Shown piece by piece: positions 44,647 through 52,333 of a stretch of 64,000 bases of DNA. How positions within the stretch are numbered: position 1 is the first letter of the stretch; each line of letters starts with the position of its first letter. The notes beneath the pieces were generated by a model. That model had not been told where the DNA came from, made no database searches, and saw only the letters and a program-made list of their open reading frames with translations. The stretch covers positions 124,001-188,000 of the forward strand of contig NZ_CP102845.1 in assembly GCF_013307435.2 (NCBI RefSeq), written 5' to 3'. Origin of the DNA: Microvirga terrae. GTDB lineage: Bacteria; Pseudomonadota; Alphaproteobacteria; Rhizobiales; Beijerinckiaceae. The translations under genes were made by a program, and so were the position numbers.

Positions 44647-45639
44647 TCAGAGCATGCTGGGCAGGACCCGGTCCGGCGGCTTGTGGCCGTCGACGAAGGC
44701 CCGGATGTTGACGATGACCTTCTCGCCCATGGCCACGCGGCCTTCGTGGGTGGCGGAGCCCATATGCGGCAGCAGCACCACCTTGCCCTGTTTGGCGAGC
44801 CTCACGAGCCGCGGATTGACGGCCGGCTCCTCCTCGAACACGTCGAGACCCGCTCCCGCAATGGCGCCGGCCTCGATGAGCTTGGTGAGCGCGCCCTCGT
44901 CGATGATCTCGCCCCGGGCGGTGTTCACCAGGATGGCGTCGGGCCGCATGAGCTTGAGGCGCCGGGCCGAGAGCAGGTGGTAGGTGGCCGGCGTATGCGG
45001 GCAGTTGACCGACACGATGTCCATGCGGGCCAGCATCTGGTCGAGGGATTCCCAGTAGGTCGCCTCGAGCTCGGCCTCGATCCTCGGCGGCACGTGGCGG
45101 CGGTTGTGATAATGGATCGACAGCCCGAACGCCTTGGCCCGCCGGGCCAGGGCCTGGCCGATGCGCCCCATGCCGACGATGCCGAGGCGCTTTCCCGTGA
45201 TGCGCCGGCCGAGCATCCAGGTGGGCGACCAGCCGGCCCAGTTCCCGTCCGGAATCACCCGGGCCCCCTCCGGGATGCGGCGGGCGACCGCCAGGATCAG
45301 CGCCATGGTCATGTCGGCCGTGTCCTCGGTGAGGACGCCGGGCGTGTTGGTGACGGTGACGCCCTTGGCCACGGCGGCCGACACGTCGATGTTGTCGACC
45401 CCGTTGCCGAAATTGGCGATGAGCTTCAGGTTGGAGCCTGCCTGCTCCAGCACCGCGGCGTCGATCTCGTCCGTGATGGTCGGCACGAGCACGTCGGCGG
45501 TTTTCACCGCGTCGGCGAGCTCTTGCGCCGAGAGGGCCCTGTCCTCGAGGTTGAGGCGCGTGTCGAACAATTCGCGCAGCCGCGTCTCGATCACGTCGGG
45601 CAGGCGGCGGGTGACAACGACGACCGGTCTCTTTTTCAT
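44647..45639 (-). CDS. D-2-hydroxyacid dehydrogenase, glyoxylate reductase-like
   Basis: A 330-residue NAD(P)-dependent enzyme. It shows LIANFGNGVDNIDV, the cofactor motif GIVGMGRIGQALARRAKAFG, the catalytic Arg in VNTARGEIIDE, the Glu in DVFEEEPAVN and the His in LLPHMGSATHEGR. The layout fits GyaR/GhrB-type glyoxylate/hydroxypyruvate reductases. Start at ATG 45639 (MKKRPVVVVTRRLP). Single gene; the long upstream gap contains a repeat variant. Confidence 0.88.
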   Translation of the reverse strand: MKKRPVVVVTRRLPDVIETRLRELFDTRLNLEDRALSAQELADAVKTADVLVPTITDEIDAAVLEQAGSNLKLIANFGNGVDNIDVSAAVAKGVTVTNTPGVLTEDTADMTMALILAVARRIPEGARVIPDGNWAGWSPTWMLGRRITGKRLGIVGMGRIGQALARRAKAFGLSIHYHNRRHVPPRIEAELEATYWESLDQMLARMDIVSVNCPHTPATYHLLSARRLKLMRPDAILVNTARGEIIDEGALTKLIEAGAIAGAGLDVFEEEPAVNPRLVRLAKQGKVVLLPHMGSATHEGRVAMGEKVIVNIRAFVDGHKPPDRVLPSML

Positions 45640-45716
45640 CGGCTTCAAGCGTCCCCAGCACGAGTGCCTGATCAGCCGAAGTGTGAGCGGTTCGGCGTTA
45701 AGATCAGGCACAATTC

Positions 45717-45777
45717 AATAAGTGAGAGCGTGATCGAACGCAAAACCGGTGGCCACTTTTGCTGATCACGCTCTAAA
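45717..45777. repeat. Repeat A-related palindromic variant
   Basis: gagcgtgatcgaacgcaaaaccggtggcc followed by acttttgctgatcacgctct. The outer arms agcgtgatc / gatcacgct pair, with a repeat A-like core (aaaaccgg, acttttg). It differs enough to be a separate subfamily. Confidence 0.6.
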
Positions 45778-45915
45778 ACCCGCGAAGTTTAAAGAGTTTC
45801 ACGCTCTCTTAACTCTGCTTCGGCGATCAAAGGTGACGACCCGCCGCGTGGCGGCATCCGTCAAGCTTCTCTACCAGAGCCTCAACCCAAGACAAAGCCA
45901 CTATCCGGGGGAACC

Positions 45916-46452
45916 ATGCGCAAGATCGTCCTTGCCCTTGCTCTTGTCGGCCTGAGCGCCGCTTCGGCCCTCGGGCAGCAACAGCCGCCGGGCGGGCGTC
46001 TGGGCACGGGCCTGCCGGTGCCGCGCTATGTCAGCCTCAAGACCGACCGGGTGAACCTGCGCGAGGGGCCCTCCAAGGACCACAGGACCGCCTGGGTGTT
46101 CCAGCGGGCCGGCCTGCCGGTGGAGATCATCGCCGAGTACGAGACCTGGCGGCGCATCCGCGATTCGGAAGGCACGGAAGGTTGGGTTCTCCACTCGCTC
46201 CTGTCGGGGCGGCGCACCGCCCTGGTGATGCCGTGGGCGAAGGGCAACCAGCCGCCGATCAGCCTGTTCGACAGGTCCGACGACAAGGGCAACCTGGTGG
46301 CTCATCTGCAGCCAAGCGTGATCACCAACATCAAGGGCTGCGACGGCAGGTGGTGCCACGTCACCATCGTGATGGACGGCGCCCGCGACGTGGACGGGTT
46401 CATCCAGCAGGAGAAGCTCTGGGGCGTCTATCCGAACGAGACCGTGGAATAG
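45916..46452 (+). CDS. SH3-domain secreted protein (DUF1058 type)
   Basis: A 178-residue protein with a signal peptide (cleavage near ASALGQQ, residue about 20) and two SH3b-like segments: YVSLKTDRVNLREGPSKDHRTAWVFQRAGLPVEII, with EGWVLHSLLSGRR, and ISLFDRSDDKGNLVAHLQPSV with GCDGRWCHVTI. The two cysteines in GCDGRWCH may form a disulfide. Such proteins are thought to bind peptidoglycan or peptides in the periplasm. Starts at ATG 45916. Confidence 0.85.
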   Translation: MRKIVLALALVGLSAASALGQQQPPGGRLGTGLPVPRYVSLKTDRVNLREGPSKDHRTAWVFQRAGLPVEIIAEYETWRRIRDSEGTEGWVLHSLLSGRRTALVMPWAKGNQPPISLFDRSDDKGNLVAHLQPSVITNIKGCDGRWCHVTIVMDGARDVDGFIQQEKLWGVYPNETVE

Positions 46453-46482
46453 GCTCTTTGCGATTTATCAAGCTTTAGGACG

Positions 46483-46508
46483 CTAGAAGGAAACATCGTT
46501 TCCTTTAG
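46483..46508. promoter_or_regulatory. Inverted repeat ahead of the DUF3096-like gene
   Basis: Core arms aaggaaac / gtttcctt around atc, extendable to 12-base arms with one mismatch. It lies 18 bp before the ATG of the small membrane protein. It may be an operator or a weak terminator of the preceding gene. Confidence 0.4.
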
Positions 46509-46525
46509 CCCGAAAGCCTGCCTCG

Positions 46526-46672
46526 ATGAGTCTCAACCTGAGTTTCAAGCTGCTGCCGATCCTGGCGCTCGTCCTCGGCATCGCGTCGATCGTCGCGCCA
46601 CGCTTCCTCAATGTCTTCGTGGCGATCTTCCTGATCGCCTACGCGCTCGTGGGCTTCGGCTTCATCCGCTGA
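46526..46672 (+). CDS. DUF3096-like small membrane protein
   Basis: A 48-residue protein, MSLNLSFKLLPILALVLG then IASIVAPRFLNVFVAIFLIA and ending YALVGFGFIR. It has two hydrophobic helices and fits the short DUF3096 family by length and pattern. Function unknown. Its last 11 bases overlap the convergent acetyltransferase gene. Confidence 0.7.
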   Translation: MSLNLSFKLLPILALVLGIASIVAPRFLNVFVAIFLIAYALVGFGFIR

Positions 46673-47111
46673 CCGCATCGAACCGGTAGCGGTAGGAATT
46701 CGTCTCGCGCGTCTCGAAGCCCAGCCGCCGGTAGAGGCGGTTCGCGGCCTCGCGGGCGGGACGCGACGTGAGGTCGACGGTCTTGGCCTCGCGGCGACGG
46801 GCCTGATCCAGCGCCGAACGGATGAGGGCCTCGCCGATACCCCGGCCCCGGTAGCGCTCGTCCACCACCACGTCGTCGATGAAGGCCCGGGCGCCGGTCG
46901 GGGCCAGGAACCATCCAAGCGTCAGCATCCCGGCCACGTGCCCGTCGCAGCGCGACAGGATGAGCAGGCAGGAGGACGAGGCAAGGATCGCGTCGAGATC
47001 CTCCCGGCCGAAGGCCTTCGGCGCTGAGGTCAGCTGGGCAAGCAGCCGGTTGACGGCCTCGACAAGTTCGTCCGTCCCGGCGGAAACGATCTCGATCTGC
47101 AACGCGCTCAT
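46662..47111 (-). CDS. GNAT-family N-acetyltransferase
   Basis: A 149-residue protein. The acetyl-CoA site is VVDERYRGRGIGEALIRSAL (motif A), followed by KTVDLTSRPAREAANRLYRRLGF (motif B). Substrate unknown; small molecule or protein N-terminus are both possible. ATG 47111 chosen because it gives the usual GNAT start (MSALQIEIVSAG). The EamA gene ends 27 bp upstream on the same strand. Confidence 0.86.
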   Translation of the reverse strand: MSALQIEIVSAGTDELVEAVNRLLAQLTSAPKAFGREDLDAILASSSCLLILSRCDGHVAGMLTLGWFLAPTGARAFIDDVVVDERYRGRGIGEALIRSALDQARRREAKTVDLTSRPAREAANRLYRRLGFETRETNSYRYRFDAVSG

Positions 47112-47137
47112 CCCTGCACGCTCCTCCTTGAGCGAGT

Positions 47138-48151
47138 CTATTCCAGACGCAGGCGTCGGAGAAGCCTCGCCCCGAAGACGTTCACCGCCAGGCCCATGAC
47201 GATCACGGCCCCGCCGACGGCCTCGATCGGGTGCATGGCTTCCCCAAGGATGAGAGCCGACCCCAGAATGCCCGCGACGGGCACGAACAGGGCGAAGGGC
47301 GTCACCGTGGCGGCCGGGTGGCGGGACAGGAGATAGGCCCAGATGCCGAAGGCGAAGATGGTGGTCGGATAGGCGAGATAGGCCACCGCCGCCAGGGTGC
47401 CGCCGTCGATCTGCGCCAGCGCCGCGAGGACCCGGTCGGGCCCGTCGAGCCAGAGCGACAGGCCGAACAGCGGCAACGGCGCCACGAGACTCGACCAGAC
47501 GATGAGCCCCAGAGCACCGGACCCAAAAGTGGAAGGCACCTTCGGGATCCATCGGGTGCTCTTCTTCCTTGCTGGCGCCTCGTTCGGCGCGGACCCGGAG
47601 GGCCGCGTCGGCGAAAACCGGGTCCCCTTTTCCGCACGATGCGCTGGCATGTCGACCCGGCTGGCCCGCTTCGACACGATGTTGGCCGCGCCCCAGGAGG
47701 CGGCGGCGATCACGGTCATCAGGAACGGGACGGCGCCCCCGCCGGTCATGCGCGGCCAGGCGATGAGCACGAGCCCGAGGCTCGCCACGACTCCGCCGAT
47801 CACCTGATGCGGGCCGGGCCGTTCGCCCATGACGAGGGCCGCGAAGAGGATCGTGAAGAAAACCTGCGCCTGCATGACCACGGAGGCGAGGCTCGCCGGC
47901 ATGCCGATGGCGAGCGCCGCGAACAGCAGCCCGAATTGGGCGACGCCGAGGAAGAACCCGTAGGCGACGACGTTGCGCCAGTCGGTCCTGGACCGCGGGA
48001 CGAAGAAGACGGCCGGGAGGGCCGCGAAGAGGAAGCGGAGCGCCGCGAGCAGCAGGGGCGGCGTTGTGCCGACCCCGAGCTTGATGACGACGAAGCTCAG
48101 ACCCCAGACGGCCGTGACGACAAGGGCGGCGAGGCTATGGCTGAGCGGCAT
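47138..48151 (-). CDS. EamA/DMT-family transporter carrying an in-frame repeat A insert
   Basis: A 337-residue protein. Two EamA halves with about ten membrane helices are visible: VVTAVWGLSFVVIKLGVG at the start and AYLAYPTTIFAFGIWAYLLS in the second half. Between the helix ending NIVSKRASRVDM (residue 168) and the one starting LGLIVWSSLVAPLPL (residue 214) is a foreign hydrophilic stretch of about 45 residues (PAHRAEKGTRFSPTRPSGS, then EAPARKKSTRWIPKVPSTFG). It is encoded by a complete copy of repeat A. Without it the protein would be about 292 residues, the normal family length. The frame is kept. Substrate unknown, possibly an amino acid or metabolite exporter. Confidence 0.88.
   Translation of the reverse strand: MPLSHSLAALVVTAVWGLSFVVIKLGVGTTPPLLLAALRFLFAALPAVFFVPRSRTDWRNVVAYGFFLGVAQFGLLFAALAIGMPASLASVVMQAQVFFTILFAALVMGERPGPHQVIGGVVASLGLVLIAWPRMTGGGAVPFLMTVIAAASWGAANIVSKRASRVDMPAHRAEKGTRFSPTRPSGSAPNEAPARKKSTRWIPKVPSTFGSGALGLIVWSSLVAPLPLFGLSLWLDGPDRVLAALAQIDGGTLAAVAYLAYPTTIFAFGIWAYLLSRHPAATVTPFALFVPVAGILGSALILGEAMHPIEAVGGAVIVMGLAVNVFGARLLRRLRLE
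47512..47646. repeat. Repeat A inside a coding sequence
   Basis: About 135 bp (45 codons): agagcaccggacccaaaagtgg, then ccttcgggatccatcgggtgc, gcgcggacccggagggcc, aaaaccgggtccccttttcc and gcacgatgcgct. It matches copies at 6715 and 41168 and keeps the reading frame of the EamA gene on the minus strand with no stop. Confidence 0.9.
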
Positions 48152-48199
48152 GTGTCAAGACCGGGAGCCGCTCTCTGGGTGTCAGGCGGTGCGGGACCT

Positions 48200-48715
48200 T
48201 CAGGCGCCCTTGCGGCGCAGGCGAACGATCACCTCGACGCCGGCCACTTCCATGCCGTCCGGCGGTGCGGGCAGGTCGGCGACGCTGAGGCCGGAGGACG
48301 GCATGTCGACGAGTTCGCCCTCGTCCTCCAGGAAGAAGTGGTGATGCTCGGTCGGGTTGGTGTCGAAATAGGCCTTGGCGCCGTCGACGGCGAGCTGGCG
48401 CAGCAGGCCGGCCTCCGTGAACTGGTGCAGGGTGTTGTAGACGGTCGCCAGCGAGACCGGGACGCGGGCGCGGGACGCCTCGTCGAAGAGCATTTCCGCC
48501 GTGATGTGCCGGTCGCCCTTGCCGAACAGGAGCCAGCCCAGCGAAACGCGCTGCCGGGTCGGACGCAAGCCGACGCGACGCAGTTTGTCCCGCAATTCGG
48601 ACACGGGGCACCCCTTCCGGGAGGCCGGAGCGGTGGTGGACTCGATATAGGCGGACAAAGGATCGGTCATCTGCGGAACTGAATGAGGGATGGGCGCTTC
48701 TAACATCACAATCAT
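48200..48715 (-). CDS. irr: Iron response regulator Irr (Fur superfamily)
   Basis: Up to 171 residues. The DNA-binding part is LRDKLRRVGLRPTRQRVSLGWLLFGKGDRHITAEMLFDEA and VSLATVYNTLHQFTEAGLLRQL. The heme/metal region is FDTNPTEHHHFFLEDEGELVDMP. The GWLLFGKGDRHITAEML stretch separates Irr from Fur. The heme motif seen in Bradyrhizobium Irr (GCPW) appears here as GCPV. Irr controls heme and iron genes in Hyphomicrobiales by binding ICE sites under low iron. Start is uncertain (ATG 48715, 48706 or 48670). It is divergent from fabA, the conserved arrangement. Confidence 0.9.
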   Translation of the reverse strand: MIVMLEAPIPHSVPQMTDPLSAYIESTTAPASRKGCPVSELRDKLRRVGLRPTRQRVSLGWLLFGKGDRHITAEMLFDEASRARVPVSLATVYNTLHQFTEAGLLRQLAVDGAKAYFDTNPTEHHHFFLEDEGELVDMPSSGLSVADLPAPPDGMEVAGVEVIVRLRRKGA

Positions 48716-48908
48716 AAGAAAGCGAGAGGGTTACTGCAAGGCTGCCCTGCGATGACGGCTGAAACGCTCCTCGTACACGACCGAAGAATCCCGGCTCGGG
48801 TCCCTTGGATGGATGGCCAAGCCTGTGCTACCAGAGCCGGCAATCAGGTCTCGGGAATCCCCCGAGGCTGCCTTTTGTGACGACGCGATGAAAGGATCGG
48901 CATCCGGC

Positions 48909-49430
48909 ATGGCCCGCCAGTCCAGCTTTACCTATGAAGAGCTTCTCGCCTGCGGGCGCGGAGAATTGTTCGGCCCCGGCAACGCGCAGCTGCCGCTTCC
49001 GCCCATGCTCATGTTCGACCGGATCACCTCGATCGGCGAGGATGGCGGCGCCTACGGCAAGGGCCACGTGCTGGCGGAGCTCGACGTGCGGCCGGATCTC
49101 TGGTTCTTCCCCTGCCATTTCGCCGGGGACCCTGTGATGCCGGGCTGCCTGGGGCTTGACGCCCTCTGGCAGATGACGGGCTTCTTCCTCGGCTGGGGCG
49201 GCTCCTCCGGACGGGGCCGGGCGCTGGGCGTCGGCGAGGTGAAGTTCAGCGATCAGGTGCTGCCCACCGTCAAGAAGGTCGTCTACGGGGTCGATCTCAA
49301 GCGCGTCTTCCGCTCGAAGCTGGTGCTCGGCATCGCGGACGGCTGGCTGGAGGCCGACGGGCGCCGGATCTACGAGGCCAAGGACATGCGCGTCGGCCTC
49401 TTCCAGGCCGATGCGGCTGCGGGCGGCTAG
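48909..49430 (+). CDS. fabA: 3-hydroxydecanoyl-ACP dehydratase/isomerase
   Basis: A 173-residue hotdog-fold enzyme. It shows [18 protein letters not shown] at the start, [23 protein letters not shown] with the catalytic His (about residue 71) and later Asp, and [13 protein letters not shown]. It introduces the double bond for unsaturated fatty acids and works with FabB. The ATG at 48909 follows aagga at a spacing of about 10; ATG 48888 is an alternative. First of fabA-fabB-fabI. Confidence 0.93.
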   Translation: MARQSSFTYEELLACGRGELFGPGNAQLPLPPMLMFDRITSIGEDGGAYGKGHVLAELDVRPDLWFFPCHFAGDPVMPGCLGLDALWQMTGFFLGWGGSSGRGRALGVGEVKFSDQVLPTVKKVVYGVDLKRVFRSKLVLGIADGWLEADGRRIYEAKDMRVGLFQADAAAGG

Positions 49431-49502
49431 GCCTTTTGGCACTGACTGAAGGGCAACCAACGTCCCATCGTATTGACAAAGCGTATTCTTTTTTAAAGAA
49501 CC

Positions 49503-49527
49503 GGCCCTGCCGTGCCACGGCAGGGCC
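49503..49527. terminator. Hairpin between fabA and fabB
   Basis: Twelve-base arms ggccctgccgtg / cacggcagggcc, separated by one base (effective loop of five to seven). It is not followed by a good T-run; upstream is ttttttaaag. It may reduce read-through from fabA or stabilise the mRNA. Confidence 0.4.
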
Positions 49528-49647
49528 TTCGAGCTTGGGACCACGCTTTCATCCCATTCGCATGGCTCAGTGTTGAGAATGCGCATCCTCGGCCTTACGT
49601 GTGGAATCGTTAAGGCTGGCAGTGAAGATCCTTTGAAGAGGTAGGCT

Positions 49648-50871
49648 ATGAGGCGGGTCGTCGTCACCGGAATGGGCATCGTGTCGTCCATCGGCAACAA
49701 CACGCAGGAGGTCCTCGCCTCCCTGCGTGAAGCGAAGTCCGGGATCAGCAAGGCCGAGGATTACACGAAATACGGCTTCCGCTGCCAGGTTCACGGGGCG
49801 CCCAGCCTCAACCCCGAGGAGATCGTCGACCGGCGCGCCATGCGCTTCCATGCCAGGGGCACGGCCTGGAACCACGTGGCCATGGACCAGGCGATCCGCG
49901 ACGCCGGCCTCGAGGAGGGTGAGATCTCCAACGAGCGCACCGGCATCATCATGGGCTCGGGCGGTCCTTCCACCCGCATCATCATGGAAGCCGCCGACAT
50001 CACCCGCGAGAAGGGCCCCAAGCGCATCGGCCCCTTCGCGGTCCCGAAGGCTATGTCGTCCACCGCGTCGGCCACGCTGGCGACCTGGTTCAAGATCAAG
50101 GGCGTGAACTATTCGATCTCATCCGCCTGCGCGACCTCGAACCACTGCGTCGGCAACGCCTACGAGATGATCCAGTACGGCAAGCAGGACGTGATGTTCG
50201 CCGGCGGCTGCGAGGATCTCGACTGGACCATGTCGAACCTCTTCGACGCCATGGGGGCCATGTCGACCAAGTACAACGACACCCCGTCCCGCGCCTCCCG
50301 GGCCTATGACGCCAACCGCGACGGCTTCGTTATCGCCGGCGGGGCGGGCGTGCTGGTGCTGGAGGAGCTCGAGCACGCCAAGGCGCGCGGCGCGCGAATC
50401 TACGGCGAGATCGTCGGCTACGGCATGACCTCGGACGGCTACGACATGGTGGCGCCGTCCGGCGAGGGCGCGATCCGCTGCATGCGCATGGCCCTTAAGG
50501 ACGTCCACACCCCGGTCGACTACATCAACCCGCACGCCACCTCGACCCCCGTGGGCGACCAGAAGGAGATCGAGGCGATCCGCACCGTCTTCGGCACGGG
50601 CGACAAGTGCCCGCCGATCTCCGCGACGAAATCGCTCACCGGCCATTCGCTCGGCGCCACCGGCGTCCAGGAGGCGATCTACTCGCTTCTCATGATGAAC
50701 AACCGCTTCATCTGCGAGAGCGCTCATATCGACGAGCTCGATCCGGAATTCGCCGACATGAACATCGTCCGCGAGCGGATCGACGACGCCAAGGTCGACA
50801 CGGTCCTGTCGAACTCCTTCGGCTTCGGCGGCACCAATGCCACACTCGTCTTCAGCCGCTACAACGGGTAG
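49648..50871 (+). CDS. fabB: Beta-ketoacyl-ACP synthase I
   Basis: A 407-residue condensing enzyme. The active-site Cys is in [12 protein letters not shown] (about residue 161), the two His are in [11 protein letters not shown] and [12 protein letters not shown], and the closing [14 protein letters not shown] is present. It elongates unsaturated acyl-ACP made by FabA. Strong gaagaggtag-type ribosome site before ATG 49648. The stop TAG is the first triplet of a repeat A copy. Confidence 0.94.
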   Translation: MRRVVVTGMGIVSSIGNNTQEVLASLREAKSGISKAEDYTKYGFRCQVHGAPSLNPEEIVDRRAMRFHARGTAWNHVAMDQAIRDAGLEEGEISNERTGIIMGSGGPSTRIIMEAADITREKGPKRIGPFAVPKAMSSTASATLATWFKIKGVNYSISSACATSNHCVGNAYEMIQYGKQDVMFAGGCEDLDWTMSNLFDAMGAMSTKYNDTPSRASRAYDANRDGFVIAGGAGVLVLEELEHAKARGARIYGEIVGYGMTSDGYDMVAPSGEGAIRCMRMALKDVHTPVDYINPHATSTPVGDQKEIEAIRTVFGTGDKCPPISATKSLTGHSLGATGVQEAIYSLLMMNNRFICESAHIDELDPEFADMNIVRERIDDAKVDTVLSNSFGFGGTNATLVFSRYNG

Positions 50872-50985
50872 CGCATCGTGCGGAAAAGTGGATCCGGTTT
50901 TCCGCGAAAGACAATGCGCTCTTCAATAGCGAGCATCGGGTGAATCCCAAAAGTGGATTCCACTTTTGGGTCCGATGCTCTACCG
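50868..50985. repeat. Repeat A between fabB and fabI
   Basis: Starts at the fabB stop codon (tagcgcatcgtgcgg), then aaaagtggatccggttttcc, gacaatgcgctc, agcatcgggtgaatccc and the palindrome aaaagtggattccactttt, ending gtccgatgctcta. It fills nearly all of the gap to fabI. Confidence 0.85.
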
Positions 50986-51136
50986 TCATAAACCTGAGAC
51001 AGCTCCATGCGATGCCCCGACCGACCCAAGGGGACCTCGCATGGACACGCTGACTCATACCGACATTCCGGCTCGCGATGCACACTTTCATAACAATTGG
51101 CGTCGCACCATGGAGCCGATGCATAGGGGGACCCAA

Positions 51137-51967
51137 GTGACCGGTCTGATGCAAGGAAAGCGCGGCCTCATCATGGGCGTCGCCAACGACCATTCCATCG
51201 CCTGGGGCATCGCCAAGACCCTGGCCCAGCATGGGGCGGAGCTCGCCTTCACCTACCAGGGCGAGGCCCTGGGCAAGCGGGTCGCTCCCCTGGCGCAGTC
51301 GCTCGGCTCCAGCCTCGTCGTTCCCTGCGACGTGGAGGACATCGCCTCCGTCGATGCGGTGTTCGAGACCCTGGACCGGCAGTGGGAGAACCTCGACTTC
51401 GTCGTCCATGCGATCGGGTTCTCCGACAAGTCGCAGCTCAAGGGCTCCTATGTGGACGTCACCACCCGCGAGAACTTCTCGCGCACCATGGTGATCTCCT
51501 GCTTCTCCTTCACGGAAATCGCCCAGCGCGCCGCCAAGAGGATGAAGAACGGCGGATCGCTCCTGACCCTGACCTATGGCGGCTCCACCCGGGTCATGCC
51601 CAACTACAACGTCATGGGCGTGGCCAAGGCGGCCCTTGAAGCCTCCATGCGCTACATCGCGTCCGATCTCGGCCCCCAGGGCATCCGCTGCAACGCGATT
51701 TCGGCCGGTCCCGTGCGCACGCTTGCCGGCGCGGGCATCTCGGACGCCCGCCTCATGTTCACCTACCAGAAGGCCCACGCTCCCTTGCGCCGGACGGTAA
51801 CCATCGAGGATATCGGCGGCTCGGCCCTGTACCTGCTCTCGGATCTCTCCAACGGCGTGACCGGCGAGATCCACTACGTGGATTCCGGCTACAACATCAT
51901 CTCGATGCCGCGCCCCGAGGTGCTCAAGGCCCAGGATGCCGCGGGCGTGACCGGGGAAGAGGGCTGA
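51137..51967 (+). CDS. fabI: Enoyl-ACP reductase (NADH)
   Basis: A 276-residue SDR. It has LMQGKRGLIMGVANDHSIAWGIAKTL at the N-terminus, FVVHAIGFSDKSQLKG, and the catalytic YNVMGVAK (Tyr-x6-Lys). It does the last reduction of fatty acid elongation and is the usual target of triclosan-type inhibitors. Start chosen as GTG 51137 because a strong ataggggga lies ahead and this gives the family length. ATG 51110 or 51041 would add 9 or 32 residues without support. Confidence 0.93.
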   Translation: MTGLMQGKRGLIMGVANDHSIAWGIAKTLAQHGAELAFTYQGEALGKRVAPLAQSLGSSLVVPCDVEDIASVDAVFETLDRQWENLDFVVHAIGFSDKSQLKGSYVDVTTRENFSRTMVISCFSFTEIAQRAAKRMKNGGSLLTLTYGGSTRVMPNYNVMGVAKAALEASMRYIASDLGPQGIRCNAISAGPVRTLAGAGISDARLMFTYQKAHAPLRRTVTIEDIGGSALYLLSDLSNGVTGEIHYVDSGYNIISMPRPEVLKAQDAAGVTGEEG

Positions 51968-51974
51968 GGCTCTC

Positions 51975-52068
51975 GAGCGCATCGTGCGGACCCAGAGGGC
52001 CGCGTCAGCGAAAAGTGGATCCGGTTTTCCGCCGCAAGCGATGCGCCCGCTAAGAGTGGAGCATCGCT
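51975..52068. repeat. Repeat A after fabI
   Basis: gagcgcatcgtgcggaccc, then gagggccgcgtcagcg, aaaagtggatccggttttcc and gatgcgcccgctaagagtgg, ending gcatcgct. Mostly the distal half of the element. The remaining bases to the next gene start at 52334 show no gene or clear signal; ttaaccttacctg around 52131 could be part of a promoter. Confidence 0.75.
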
Positions 52069-52333
52069 TGTGGCGGAAGGGCTCCCGTTGGCGCTCCCGC
52101 CTCCGGCGCTCTTCCCCTCGGACGCCTTCTTAACCTTACCTGTAAAGCATCAGTTGAAAGCAGCTTCTCCAGCCCGCTGGAGAGGACGGCTCGCGCCATT
52201 CGGCCTGATGGACAGGGCTCACAATATAGGCCAAGAATTTATTCGATATTTGCGGCATCCTGGTTGCCCTATGCATTGGAATGAAGACGTCGGACTCGCC
52301 TCGGCACTTGAGACATCTCGGGAAGATTTGCTC

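Noticed and set aside
50966..51136. 57-residue N-terminal extension of FabI
   Set aside because: It starts inside repeat A and exceeds family length; GTG 51137 has a strong Shine-Dalgarno and fits FabI.
52070..52333. 88-residue N-terminal extension of the GGDEF/EAL protein
   Set aside because: It begins at the edge of a repeat A copy and has no domain; a better start with ggaag lies at 52334.
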